Of a stretch of DNA of 64,000 nucleotides, positions 50,110 to 58,471 are shown piece after piece. A model generated the notes under the pieces. It ran no database searches and was not told where the DNA came from. It worked only from the letters and a program-made list of their open reading frames with translations. This DNA comes from Caccousia sp900752115 (GTDB lineage: Bacteria > Bacillota > Clostridia > Oscillospirales > Acutalibacteraceae). The position numbers were made by a program, and so were the translations under genes. How positions within the stretch are numbered: the stretch's first letter is position 1; every line of letters begins with the position of its first letter. The DNA lies in the NCBI GenBank assembly GCA_902472225.1, contig CABRNB010000005.1, positions 1 to 64,000 of the forward strand. The letters are read 5' to 3'.

Positions 50110-50942
50110 AAAAGCTTCTTAAATATGAATTTCAGGCCACAGCACGCTATTTTTTGCCGTTGTATCTGTTGATTATCGTTCTGGCGCTTCTGACAAGGCT
50201 TACCATGTCCATCACGATTGAATCCAATCAGCTTCTAAAAAATCTTTTGGTGGATCTTCCCTCGGTGTTGATGGCGTTTGCCTACGGCGCGGGATTGCTC
50301 TCCATTGGACTTGTGACGCTGTTGCTGGTCGTACAGCGCTTTTACAGCAATCTGCTGGGCAGAGAAGGGTACCTGATGTTTACGCTTCCTGTCACGCCGG
50401 TTAAGCTCCTTTGGAGCAAGCTTCTGGCCGCTCTTGTGTGGGGGGCTGCAAGCGCTGCTGCCGTGATTGTGTCTCTTATTGTACTTCTGGCGGATCAAAA
50501 CATCTTTTGGTACATGGGGGATTTCTTCAGAGAACTGTTTGATTTGCTGTCCAGAGGAGGAATATCACTCTGGATGATTCTGCTGCTTGGAGTGGCGGTT
50601 TTGCTGACCAGTGCCCTTCATTCGTATCTGCAGATTTATGCGGCAATCATTCTTGGCTGTCAGGCGAAAAAGTACCGCATTCTCCTGGGAATTGTGATTT
50701 ATATTGGAATTTCCATGGCGGAGCAGTTCCTCATGGGAGTGGGGATGACAATTTTGGCGCTCGTGCCGGATTTTTCGATGTCACTGCTTTATCTGTTTGG
50801 ATATCAACAGTCGACTCCGGAGGCGGTATATTCGCTGTTCAATCTTGTTCTCACCGGCCTTCTTGTGTTTAATGTGGTTCTCGGCACAGGCTACTATGTT
50901 TTGACTTGGCAGATGATGAAAAAGCGTCTGAATCTTGAATAA
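50103..50942 (+). CDS. ABC transporter membrane protein (second module)
   Basis: A 279-residue permease with six predicted helices, beginning MLKKLLKYEFQATARYFLPLYLLII. A conserved cytoplasmic segment, QRFYSNLLGREGYLMFTLPVTPVKLLWSKLL, between helices 2 and 3 probably contacts the ATPase. It overlaps the ATPase gene by seven bases. It is longer than the permease of the first module (216 residues) and not closely similar to it by eye, so the two modules probably handle different substrates. Confidence 0.9.
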   Translation: MLKKLLKYEFQATARYFLPLYLLIIVLALLTRLTMSITIESNQLLKNLLVDLPSVLMAFAYGAGLLSIGLVTLLLVVQRFYSNLLGREGYLMFTLPVTPVKLLWSKLLAALVWGAASAAAVIVSLIVLLADQNIFWYMGDFFRELFDLLSRGGISLWMILLLGVAVLLTSALHSYLQIYAAIILGCQAKKYRILLGIVIYIGISMAEQFLMGVGMTILALVPDFSMSLLYLFGYQQSTPEAVYSLFNLVLTGLLVFNVVLGTGYYVLTWQMMKKRLNLE

Positions 50943-50986
50943 GATTCCGCAGAGAACCGGAAACTTGGAAGACATTCTGTCCTGTT

Positions 50987-51039
50987 CAACAAAAACCGGT
51001 ATCCCGCTCTCAAAAAGAGCGGGATACCGGTTTTTGTTG
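50987..51039. terminator. Bidirectional terminator, 24-bp perfect stem
   Basis: The arms 50987-51010 and 51016-51039 are exact complements with a loop of CAAAA. They begin with CAACAAAAACC and end with GGTTTTTGTTG, so both strands have a T-tract. It separates the converging permease and ftsH genes. Confidence 0.95.
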
Positions 51040-51047
51040 TCCTGCGT

Positions 51048-52892
51048 TCAGCTTTCCAGAGCCGCGGGAGTATCGTACTTTTTCAGAATATCCATAAATT
51101 CTTCGCCTGTGATGGTTTCCTTTTCCAACAGGTAATGAGCCAGCTCATGGAGAGCAGGGAGATTTTCTTTCAGGATGGAAATAGCTTTCTCATGCGCTTT
51201 GTTAATCAGGGAAATAGCTTCCTCGTCCACCTCGCGGGCCGTTCCTTCCGAGCACGCGAGAGCGCTTTCGCCGCCAAGGTATTTATTTCCTTCGGTCTCA
51301 AGTGCAATCATACCGAACCGGTCCGACATGCCGAGACGGGTGATCATGGAGCGTGCAAGTTTTGTGGCTTGCTCAATATCGTTCGAGGCGCCGGAAGTAC
51401 AGGTACCGAAAATCAGTTCCTCCGCCGAGCGGCCGCCGGTCAGAGTGGCAATCTTATTGAAAATTTCCTCACGGCTCATCAGGACGCTTTCGTCCTCAGA
51501 GACCTGCATGGTATAACCGAGCGCACCGGAAGTGCGGGGGATGATCGTAATTTTGTGCACCGGAGCGGAATCCGTCTGTTTGGCAGCCACAAGAGCGTGG
51601 CCGATCTCGTGGTAAGCGACAATCTGCTTTTCCTTTGGCGCGATGACGGCGCTCTTTCTCTGGTAACCCGCAATAATAACCTCGACGCTTTCCTCGAGAT
51701 CCTCCTGCGTAACGGCATAACGTCCGAGGCGGACAGCGCGCAGAGCCGCTTCATTGACGATATTGGCGAGCTCAGCGCCGGAAGCACCGGCCGTAGCCCT
51801 TGCAATGGCGTTGAAATCGATGTCAGGACCAAGCTTCACGTCCTGAGCGTGTACACGAAGAATGGCTTCACGACCCTGCAGATCGGGGAGCTCCACCGGG
51901 ATCCGGCGATCGAAGCGGCCGGGACGCAGAAGAGCTTTGTCCAGAGATTCCGGCCGGTTGGTCGCCGCCAGAATCACAACGCCCTTTTTGCCGTCGAAGC
52001 CGTCCATTTCCGTCAGCAGCTGATTCAGCGTCTGTTCCCGTTCATCGTTGCTTGTCAGGCCGCCGCTGTCACGTTTCTTACCGATGGTGTCGATCTCATC
52101 GATGAAAACAATACACGGCGCTTTTTCCTGCGCCTGCTTAAAGAGGTCGCGCACCTTGGCAGCGCCCATGCCGACGAACATTTCGACAAACTCTGAGCCG
52201 GAGATCGAGAAGAAAGGGACGTTTGCTTCACCTGCAACCGCCTTGGCCAGCAGCGTTTTGCCGGTACCGGGAGGGCCTACAAGCAGAGCGCCCTTGGGCA
52301 TTGTCGCACCGATGGATTCATATTTTTTCGGATCGTGCAGGAAGTCGACAATTTCCTTGAGGGCTTCCTTTGCTTCGTCCTCTCCGGCTACATCCGCGAA
52401 GGTTTTGCCTGTTTGGGCCGCCACATAAATCTTCGCGTTGCTTTTGCCGAAGGACATCGCGTTGGGGCCGCCCATCTTTTTCTGCATGTTCCGAATCAGC
52501 AGATAGCCGGCGCCCCACAACAGAGCGGTTGGAAGAATCAGACCAACGAGCAGTGAGAGCCAGGGGGATTCCTCTTTTGGAATGATGTTGGAATATTTGA
52601 CGCCTGCTTCCTGCAGGCGTTCCACCAGCTCCGGATCGTCCCATGCGCCGGTAACATAAATTGTGCGGTCATTTTCATCGTTGGTGTTGAAGGCAATAAC
52701 GTCGCCGTCCTTCTGCACTTCCTTGATTTCGCCGTTTTCCAGCATCGTCAGGAAGGTACCGTAGTCAATTTCCTTCGTCTGCATACGGTCAAGCTGAGGC
52801 ATCAGTATTGTGTTGAGCACCGCCATGACGACGAGGACAATGACGCAGTACCAAATCAGGGATTTTCGGGGGTTCTTTCTTTGTTCCACCAT
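51048..52892 (-). CDS. ftsH: ATP-dependent zinc metalloprotease FtsH
   Basis: A 614-residue membrane-anchored AAA+ protease that degrades misfolded membrane proteins. Helices lie at about 11-29 and 110-133, flanking an extracytoplasmic domain. The AAA+ motifs are Walker A GPPGTGKT near 207, Walker B CIVFIDEID near 260 and the second region of homology ATNRPESLDKALLRPGRFDRR near 312-332. The zinc site is HEIGH near 427, where most relatives have HEAGH, and the second ligand region follows. ATG at 52892 follows GGAGGTAATCG. A -10 TATAAT lies at 52956-52961 without a clear -35. Confidence 0.97.
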   Translation of the reverse strand: MVEQRKNPRKSLIWYCVIVLVVMAVLNTILMPQLDRMQTKEIDYGTFLTMLENGEIKEVQKDGDVIAFNTNDENDRTIYVTGAWDDPELVERLQEAGVKYSNIIPKEESPWLSLLVGLILPTALLWGAGYLLIRNMQKKMGGPNAMSFGKSNAKIYVAAQTGKTFADVAGEDEAKEALKEIVDFLHDPKKYESIGATMPKGALLVGPPGTGKTLLAKAVAGEANVPFFSISGSEFVEMFVGMGAAKVRDLFKQAQEKAPCIVFIDEIDTIGKKRDSGGLTSNDEREQTLNQLLTEMDGFDGKKGVVILAATNRPESLDKALLRPGRFDRRIPVELPDLQGREAILRVHAQDVKLGPDIDFNAIARATAGASGAELANIVNEAALRAVRLGRYAVTQEDLEESVEVIIAGYQRKSAVIAPKEKQIVAYHEIGHALVAAKQTDSAPVHKITIIPRTSGALGYTMQVSEDESVLMSREEIFNKIATLTGGRSAEELIFGTCTSGASNDIEQATKLARSMITRLGMSDRFGMIALETEGNKYLGGESALACSEGTAREVDEEAISLINKAHEKAISILKENLPALHELAHYLLEKETITGEEFMDILKKYDTPAALES

Positions 52893-53007
52893 TGTCGATT
52901 ACCTCCAGTTTTGGGAGAAACCTGCAGTTTGCTGGGAGAATCTCCATTTGCCCCTATTATAGAGTGCCGGAGAAGAAAATGCGTGAACAAATAATTAACT
53001 TTTATTT

Positions 53008-53029
53008 ACAATAAAGTTTTATTTATTGT
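53008..53029. promoter_or_regulatory. Palindrome between ftsH and the MarR gene
   Basis: ACAATAAA (53008-53015) and TTTATTGT (53022-53029) are exact inverted copies with a six-base spacer, in an AT-rich tract. The site is 15 bp upstream of the -35 of the MarR-type gene and would suit a MarR dimer. Confidence 0.5.
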
Positions 53030-53043
53030 TCATGGAAATTTCA

Positions 53044-53072
53044 TTGACATCCTGGTGCCGCCTCTGTATAAT
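53044..53072 (+). promoter_or_regulatory. Consensus promoter of the MarR-zinc ribbon operon
   Basis: TTGACA (53044-53049) and TATAAT (53067-53072) are both perfect, with 17 bases between them. Confidence 0.92.
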
Positions 53073-53100
53073 GATCGCCAGAGAAAAGGGAGGTGGCGCT

Positions 53101-53559
53101 GTGGACGAGAAAAGAGAAGAGCTCGCGAGAGAGATGCTTCGTTTACTGCCGCTTCTGTTCCGTCGGATTTTTCAGACGAGCAGAAGGACGGTTCTGCCGG
53201 AGCTTCCGCCGACACAGCTGCAGACTCTGATGCTGTTGGAACGGATGGATGGGCCGGCCTGTATGACGTGGCTGGCAGAGGAGCTTCGCATTTCGCGGCA
53301 GCAGTTTACGAAGGTGGCGAATGCTCTCGAAGAACGCGGATTTGCCAAACGGGAACAGAGCCAGGAGAATCGCCGTACGGTCTTTCTCACGCTTACAGAG
53401 GAAGGAAGACAGGCTTTGGCTGATGTTTTGCGCGGGGCTGTCACCGACTTGGGAGGTTCGCTCTGTTCCTATACGGACGAAGAGCTCGATATGCTCTCCA
53501 GAGCAATTTCCATTCTGCAATCACATCTTGGAAAGGATCGAAGAGAAGAGAATGAATAA
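53101..53559 (+). CDS. MarR-family transcriptional regulator
   Basis: A 152-residue winged-helix regulator. The core is LPPTQLQTLMLLERMDGPACMTWLAEELRISRQQFTKVANALEERGFAKREQSQENRRTVFLTLTEEGRQAL (about 38-112), typical of MarR with the wing ENRRTVFL. Terminal helices form the dimer. GTG at 53101 follows GGGAGGTGG; the ATG at 53026 lies upstream of the promoter. The next gene begins inside its last eight bases. The palindrome at 53008-53029 is a candidate binding site. The ligand is unknown. Confidence 0.9.
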   Translation: MDEKREELAREMLRLLPLLFRRIFQTSRRTVLPELPPTQLQTLMLLERMDGPACMTWLAEELRISRQQFTKVANALEERGFAKREQSQENRRTVFLTLTEEGRQALADVLRGAVTDLGGSLCSYTDEELDMLSRAISILQSHLGKDRREENE

Positions 53560-53965
53560 CTTTTTTATGCGATTTCAGCAATGGATGCAGCGGTTGATGG
53601 CGGGGCGGTACGGCACCGATTCTCTCAACTGGGCTCTTCTGATTTTATATCTGGTATTTTGGGCTCTCGGAATATTCACAAATATTGTTTTGTTCCCGAT
53701 TCTGTCCTGGGTATTGCTGGTGCTTGTCTTTTTCCGCATGTTTTCCCGCAATACGGCGCGGAGATGGTCGGAAAATCAGAAGTTTCTGTCTGTTTGGAAC
53801 CGCATTAAGGGGTTCTTTACCGGGCAGGCGGCGCAATTGAGGGATAAGGAACACCGGTATTATCATTGCCCCAAATGCAAAAATAAATTGCGTGTTCCCA
53901 AAGGAAAAGGCAAGATACAGATTACCTGCCCTGTATGCCATACAGAATTTGTAAAAAAAACATAA
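53552..53965 (+). CDS. Membrane protein with C-terminal zinc ribbon
   Basis: A 137-residue hypothetical protein. An amphipathic N-terminus is followed by two closely packed membrane helices (about 27-64, LLILYLVFWALGIFTNIVLFPILSWVLLVLVFFRMF), a basic linker, and a zinc-ribbon-like domain with CPKCKNKL and CPVCHTEF (about 109-133). The pattern suggests a small membrane-bound protein with a cytoplasmic nucleic-acid- or protein-binding knuckle. Its function is unknown. It overlaps the MarR gene, so the regulator probably controls it. ATG at 53552. Confidence 0.8.
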   Translation: MNNFFMRFQQWMQRLMAGRYGTDSLNWALLILYLVFWALGIFTNIVLFPILSWVLLVLVFFRMFSRNTARRWSENQKFLSVWNRIKGFFTGQAAQLRDKEHRYYHCPKCKNKLRVPKGKGKIQITCPVCHTEFVKKT

Positions 53966-54090
53966 GCAAAGCGTGAGATTCCTTTTCTGTTTGTGTTGGG
54001 AACCGGAATAAACCATTGGTTGAGAAACGTGTTTTCTTGGTTTCCAAGCGATTGTACAAGGGTTCCCATTCGGTTAAATGCGTATTTGCA

Positions 54091-54152
54091 AAAAACCTTT
54101 CGATTTCCTGAAAGCCTCCATTTTGTTGGCATGGAAATCGAAAGGTTTTTTT
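54091..54152. terminator. Bidirectional terminator, 18-bp perfect stem
   Basis: The arms 54091-54108 and 54133-54150 are exact complements (AAAAACCTTTCGATTTCC) with a 24-base loop. Both strands have T-tracts. It ends the MarR operon and the converging minus-strand operon. Confidence 0.9.
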
Positions 54153-54231
54153 GAAGAAAAAGCTTATGAAGAAAGAGCGTGGACCTTTTGTAAGGCAGAT
54201 GTTCCCGATAAAAATAAACCTGGTCCTTTCG

Positions 54232-55134
54232 TCAGTCTTCTTTCTTCTCCTCTTCCGGCTTGGGGACAATTCGCAGATGAGGAGGGTTGGAAGCCGCGTC
54301 TTCCTTCTCCTTTGGAATGACCTCCTGGAGAGGCTCGCCGGAATTATCTTCTTTTTCGGCCGTCTGCTCCGGCTTTGGCACAATAGTCGGAGTCGTGCTG
54401 CTCTTTTGAACGACACAGGGGAGAAGCTGTTCTTTTTCACGATTGAAGTAGAAGAGAACAGGGGCCAGCGGGTGAATACGCGGTTTCTCCGCTTCCTGAA
54501 TCAGCTTGACGCAGGCCTCGTTCATTTTCGGAAGAAGTTCCTTTGCCCGTTTTTGAGGGATGAACACAATTGCATGGCGAACGGGAACGGAAAGCAAGAG
54601 GTTATCGTCAAACTTTTTGGCCAGTTCTTTCCATAGTCTTTTGGAGAGAAGGAAGGAGGAAACGTGATTTGGGTTTCCAATCAGGATGCAGCCGAAATCT
54701 GTTACGCGTACCTGGAATTTCACGTTTTGCTCGAGATTATGTACGGAAAGCCCCAGAAGCATGGGGATAGAAATGTTTTCGGGGATTTCTGTTTTCTGTA
54801 CAATGCGGAAGGAACTTCCGGTATCCTCGACAAAAAAGATTTTCGAACGGAAAAAGGGAGCGCAGGGAACCGGAATATCGATGTTGCGTCCACCGGTTTC
54901 AAAACGCATACAGGGAGGCGTGTTAGGGGGGCAGAAGAAGGGGTAGATGCGGGGAGAAAGCTCTTGAAACTTCTGCCGCTTCTGTTCCTCCGGGGAGTCC
55001 GGCGCCGCGCCTTGCAGCTCCTTCGAGACTTTGGCCTGGTCCGCCTGTGCTTCAGGCGTCAGGATGGATTCGCTTCTCCCGGATGGCAGCTCCTCCTTGT
55101 CCTTTTTTTTCTTGAATTTCGAAAAAAGTCCCAT
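54232..55134 (-). CDS. DUF1444-like hypothetical protein
   Basis: A 300-residue soluble protein with a Lys-rich N-terminus (GLFSKFKKKKDKEEL), an acidic/Gln-rich linker, and a central alpha/beta domain (about 60-240). It ends in a Pro/Glu-rich disordered tail. The central part (SVHNLEQNVKFQVRVTDFG, RHAIVFIPQKRAKELLPKMNEAC, HPLAPVLFYFNREKE) resembles the DUF1444/YtpQ family, in which a similar segment reads like a late core strand, but the match is by eye. ATG at 55134 follows GAAAGGAAG. It is co-directional with the MYG1 gene 15 bases upstream, so the two are co-transcribed. Confidence 0.6.
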   Translation of the reverse strand: MGLFSKFKKKKDKEELPSGRSESILTPEAQADQAKVSKELQGAAPDSPEEQKRQKFQELSPRIYPFFCPPNTPPCMRFETGGRNIDIPVPCAPFFRSKIFFVEDTGSSFRIVQKTEIPENISIPMLLGLSVHNLEQNVKFQVRVTDFGCILIGNPNHVSSFLLSKRLWKELAKKFDDNLLLSVPVRHAIVFIPQKRAKELLPKMNEACVKLIQEAEKPRIHPLAPVLFYFNREKEQLLPCVVQKSSTTPTIVPKPEQTAEKEDNSGEPLQEVIPKEKEDAASNPPHLRIVPKPEEEKKED

Positions 55135-55148
55135 GGGAATCTTCCTTT

Positions 55149-56009
55149 CTATTTTTTCTCTCCCGCAAGCTGAGCGAGCCGGCAGGCGGCGATCGCGTCC
55201 TCCTGCGTATCGCAGGTTACGAGAAAGCGTGCGTTGTGACAAAAGCGAATGGTGGCAAGTCCGGTCAGCTGCTGCAGTTCCTCTGCGTTTTTCCCGGCCC
55301 AGGCAACAGGAAAGCTGACCGGCGGCTCTCCGCTCTCATTGTTTTCTACAATCTGTGCACCGAAACCGCCGCGCTGGGAAGGATATACCACAAATTGCGC
55401 ATGGGAGCGCGACAGCACTGCTTTCCAGGGACAATAGCAGTCGAGTACGACAACGCCGTCCTGCATCTGTTCCAGGGCTTCTTTGACGCGTGAGGAAGCG
55501 CGGCAAACGGCCCAGATTTCATCCAATTTGTTTTTTAAAATGACAGAGGCAAATTCCACGGCCTGGAAATATTGTTCGTCGACGGAGCGATCGGAATCCC
55601 AGGCCGGATTGAACGAACCGATGACGGAGGCAATTTCACTCCCGCAGCCGGTATTGTCGTCCAGATCCAGCGGCTGCACAAATTTTTCATCGAAAAACCG
55701 CGCTTCTCTTACGGCATCCTCTTCCGAGCAGCCCCGGCGAAGCAGCTGCTCGCCGAAAGCACGCCACAGGAGGCCGAACGCGGCGTAAGGAACGCCGTTT
55801 TCGCGGACGGGCGCTCCCTTTTGGTGGTGATCAAAGTCGCCCCATCCGATATCGAACGCGAGACCGCTGAAGTCTTCCGGCACCTTCAGGACGCGGGTGA
55901 TGCCGATTCCGGGCCGCAGCAGGCGCAGAAGAGCACCGGAAAAGACATCGTCCGCGTGAAATTTGCCCGCGTGCGTTATCGCACACGGCGGAATGTTCTG
56001 AAATTCCAT
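55149..56009 (-). CDS. MYG1-family DHH-like metal-dependent hydrolase
   Basis: A 286-residue protein of the MYG1 (UPF0160) family. Segments are THAGKFHADDVFSGALLR at 13-30, DIGWGDFDHHQKGAPVREN near 54-72 (the DHH motif), GVPYAAFGLLWRAFG, and the C-terminal half with VVLDCYCPWK and GFGAQIV. Eukaryotic MYG1 is reported to be a 3'-5' exonuclease acting on RNA; bacterial members are uncharacterised. The start at 56009 follows AAAGGATG. It lies between the AraC gene (six bases upstream) and the DUF1444-like gene, apparently in one operon. Confidence 0.88.
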   Translation of the reverse strand: MEFQNIPPCAITHAGKFHADDVFSGALLRLLRPGIGITRVLKVPEDFSGLAFDIGWGDFDHHQKGAPVRENGVPYAAFGLLWRAFGEQLLRRGCSEEDAVREARFFDEKFVQPLDLDDNTGCGSEIASVIGSFNPAWDSDRSVDEQYFQAVEFASVILKNKLDEIWAVCRASSRVKEALEQMQDGVVVLDCYCPWKAVLSRSHAQFVVYPSQRGGFGAQIVENNESGEPPVSFPVAWAGKNAEELQQLTGLATIRFCHNARFLVTCDTQEDAIAACRLAQLAGEKK

Positions 56010-56015
56010 GTTGTG

Positions 56016-56831
56016 TCAATCATCCTTTTCTTTTATCAGGGAAGCAGTTTGCTGCCGGTAATAGGCAGGACTGATTCCGTACTTTTTTTTAAATATTTTG
56101 GAGAAGTTGTATACATCGTCATAGCCTACGGAGCGGGCGGTTTCCGTTACCGTGCAGGAGCTGTTTTCCAGCAGATCTGCCGCACGGCTGAGGCGAATCC
56201 GGACAAGGTACTCCTTGGGCGTCATGCCCGTTTCACGAAGAAAAATCCGGCTCAGGTATCGCCGGTCTATCCCGAGCATCGAAGCGATGGATTCAATGGA
56301 AACCGGCAGTGCGTAGTTGGCGCGGATGTAGTCGGAGGTTCGTGTGACATAATCGCGCGGCGCATGCGGAGCGCTGTCCTGTGAACACAGCGCGCTGAAA
56401 AGCTGATACAGCAGCGAGCAAAGAGAAAGCTCTGTAGAGGGCTGGCGATCCGGAATGGTGCGCAGCTCCTCAAAGAGATAGGAAACCTGCGGGGCGTCCC
56501 GCCAGCAGACGTCATCGGAGAATCCGGCGGACTGCAGGAGAGGCGCGCACAGTGAACCGTCAAAACCGAGCCAGATATATTCCCAGGGTGACTGTTCATC
56601 AGCCTGATAATAGGTCAGCTCACCGGGACGAATCAAAAACATGCAGCCCCGGTGCAGCGAATGCGTAATGCCTCCGCGGGCAAAGATTCCTTTTCCGCTC
56701 ATGATATAGTGAATCAGGTAATAGTCGCGGGACGCATAGCCGTAAGCATGTCCCGGTTCACAGCGCTCACTGCCGTAGGATATGGGATTCAGGCCGGGAA
56801 AGCCTCGATTGAGGACAGAACGCTCGAGCAT
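56016..56831 (-). CDS. AraC-family transcriptional regulator
   Basis: A 271-residue regulator with an N-terminal cupin-type sensor domain (about 15-140: GYASRDYYLIHYIMSGKG, GGITHSLHRGCMFLIRPGELTYYQAD, EYIWLGFDG). Two C-terminal helix-turn-helices follow (about 175-265: YIRANYALPVSIESIASMLGIDRRYLSRIFLRETGMTPKEYL, VTETARSVGYDDVYNFSKIFKKKYGISPAYYRQQ). Such proteins usually activate sugar genes. The divergent GH4 alpha-galactosidase gene is the natural target. The ATG at 56831 is 12 bases after AAGGAG; an ATG at 56858 is the alternative. A leader hairpin (56908-56927) may attenuate it. Confidence 0.88.
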   Translation of the reverse strand: MLERSVLNRGFPGLNPISYGSERCEPGHAYGYASRDYYLIHYIMSGKGIFARGGITHSLHRGCMFLIRPGELTYYQADEQSPWEYIWLGFDGSLCAPLLQSAGFSDDVCWRDAPQVSYLFEELRTIPDRQPSTELSLCSLLYQLFSALCSQDSAPHAPRDYVTRTSDYIRANYALPVSIESIASMLGIDRRYLSRIFLRETGMTPKEYLVRIRLSRAADLLENSSCTVTETARSVGYDDVYNFSKIFKKKYGISPAYYRQQTASLIKEKDD

Positions 56832-56897
56832 AAACTGCGGATACTCCTTTCTTCCCATGCGCTGTACGCTGTGAGGGAGCCGATGGATTGACAGTAC

Positions 56898-56927
56898 AAA
56901 GAAAAACGAGCCGAGGAATATCGGCTC
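56898..56927 (-). terminator. Attenuator-like terminator in the AraC leader
   Basis: On the minus strand, GAGCCGA/TCGGCTC (56921-56927 and 56908-56914) with a six-base loop runs into GTTTTTCTTT. It lies between the putative promoter (56999-57028) and the AraC start. A second hairpin, GCTGAGG/CCTCAGC, precedes it at about 56942-56966. Confidence 0.6.
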
Positions 56928-56998
56928 CGTCACCGTTGTAAGGCTGAGGCTTTCCTTTCCTCAGCAGCAGGAGAAGGCGCTGTACGGACATTAGTTAC

Positions 56999-57028
56999 AT
57001 AATACCATGAAAGTATTCCTTTATGCAA
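56999..57028 (-). promoter_or_regulatory. Candidate promoter of the AraC gene
   Basis: On the minus strand, TTGCAT (57023-57028) and TATTAT (56999-57004) are separated by 18 bases. The leader to the AraC start would be about 160 bases. Confidence 0.5.
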
Positions 57029-57108
57029 TTCTTTTTTTGAGATACGTGTGCTATTATTTGACCAGAAAGAGGGGAGGTTTCCCTGAATTTTTTAGGAGGA
57101 ATTGTAGC

Positions 57109-58428
57109 ATGAAAATCACATTTCTTGGAGCCGGCAGCACAGTGTTTGCGAAGAATGTGCTCGGCGATGCAATGCTTTGCGACGTGCTTTCTGACAGCGA
57201 GATCTGCCTTTATGACATTGACGGCGCGCGTCTTAAGGAATCGTTCCTGATGCTTGACAACATCAACCGCAACAGCAATGCGGGCAAAGCCTCCATCAAG
57301 ACCTTCCTCGGCGTCGAGAACCGCAAAGAGGCGCTGCGCGGGGCGGATTTTGTTGTGAATGCAATCCAGGTCGGCGGCTATGAGCCCTGCACCGTGATTG
57401 ATTTTGAGATTCCGAAAAAATATGGTCTTCGCCAGACGATTGCCGATACGCTCGGTATCGGCGGCATCATGCGGGCCCTTCGTACCATCCCGGTGATGGA
57501 GGACTTTGCGCGCGACATCGAGGAGGTTTGCCCGAACGCCTGGTTCCTGAACTACACGAATCCGATGGCAATGCTCAGCGGCTTCATGCAGCGCTATACC
57601 GGCGTCAAGACGGTCGGACTGTGCCACAGCGTGCAGGTTTGTTCGCAGCATCTCCTTGAATCACTCGACATGAAAGACAAGCTTGAGGGACGTCGGGAGC
57701 TGATCGCCGGCATCAACCATATGGCGTGGCTGCTCGATATCCGCGACAAGGACGGCAATGATCTGTATCCCGAAATTCGCCGGCGTGCTTTGGCAAAGAA
57801 CGATTCGGAGAAGCACACCGATATGGTCCGCTTTGAGTACATCCGCCGTCTGGGCTATTACTGCACGGAATCGAGCGAGCACAATTCCGAGTATAATCCG
57901 TTCTTCATCAAGTCCAGATACCCCGAGCTGATTGAGCGCTACAACATTCCGCTGGATGAGTATCCGCGCCGCTGCGTCAAGCAGATCGAGGATTGGAACA
58001 AGCGCCGTGACGAGCTTGTCCACAATGCCACTTTGACGCACGAGAGAAGCCGCGAGTATGCTTCCCGTATCATGGAGGCAATTGTGACGAACGAGCCGTA
58101 CAAGATCGGCGGCAATGTTCTCAATACCGGCCTGATTGACAACCTTCCCTCCGACGCCTGCGTTGAGGTGCCCTGCCTTGTCGACGGAAGCGGCGTAACG
58201 CCCTGCCATGTCGGACGTCTGCCGGTTCAGCTGGCCGCGATGAACATGACGAACATCAACGTACAGCTGCTCACCATTGAAGCGGCGGTTACGAAGAAGC
58301 GTGATCTCATTTACAATGCCGCTATGCTGGAACCGCATACGGCCGCAGAGCTGTCGATCGACGATATCGTGAAGATGGTTGATGAGCTGATTGAGGCTCA
58401 CGGCGACTACCTGCCCAAATATCACTGA
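57109..58428 (+). CDS. melA: Alpha-galactosidase, glycoside hydrolase family 4
   Basis: A 439-residue GH4 enzyme that needs NAD+ and Mn2+ and cleaves alpha-galactosides such as melibiose or raffinose products by a redox-elimination mechanism. The Rossmann motif ITFLGAGSTVFAKN opens the protein; NYTNPMAM near 145, the metal-binding Cys in GLCHSVQ near 166 and INHMAW near 201 are the alpha-galactosidase type of the family, as in MelA. It has no signal peptide, so the substrate must be imported. ATG at 57109 follows TAGGAGGAATTG. The divergent AraC regulator probably controls it. No transporter is nearby. Confidence 0.92.
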   Translation: MKITFLGAGSTVFAKNVLGDAMLCDVLSDSEICLYDIDGARLKESFLMLDNINRNSNAGKASIKTFLGVENRKEALRGADFVVNAIQVGGYEPCTVIDFEIPKKYGLRQTIADTLGIGGIMRALRTIPVMEDFARDIEEVCPNAWFLNYTNPMAMLSGFMQRYTGVKTVGLCHSVQVCSQHLLESLDMKDKLEGRRELIAGINHMAWLLDIRDKDGNDLYPEIRRRALAKNDSEKHTDMVRFEYIRRLGYYCTESSEHNSEYNPFFIKSRYPELIERYNIPLDEYPRRCVKQIEDWNKRRDELVHNATLTHERSREYASRIMEAIVTNEPYKIGGNVLNTGLIDNLPSDACVEVPCLVDGSGVTPCHVGRLPVQLAAMNMTNINVQLLTIEAAVTKKRDLIYNAAMLEPHTAAELSIDDIVKMVDELIEAHGDYLPKYH

Positions 58429-58435
58429 GAAAACG

Positions 58436-58469
58436 AACAGGGCCTGCGGAATGTTCCGCAGGCCCTGTT
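58436..58469. terminator. Bidirectional terminator, 16-bp stem
   Basis: AACAGGGCCTGCGGAA (58436-58451) is paired exactly with 58454-58469, followed by TTTT. It serves the GH4 gene and the converging GNAT gene. Confidence 0.92.
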
Positions 58470-58471
58470 TT

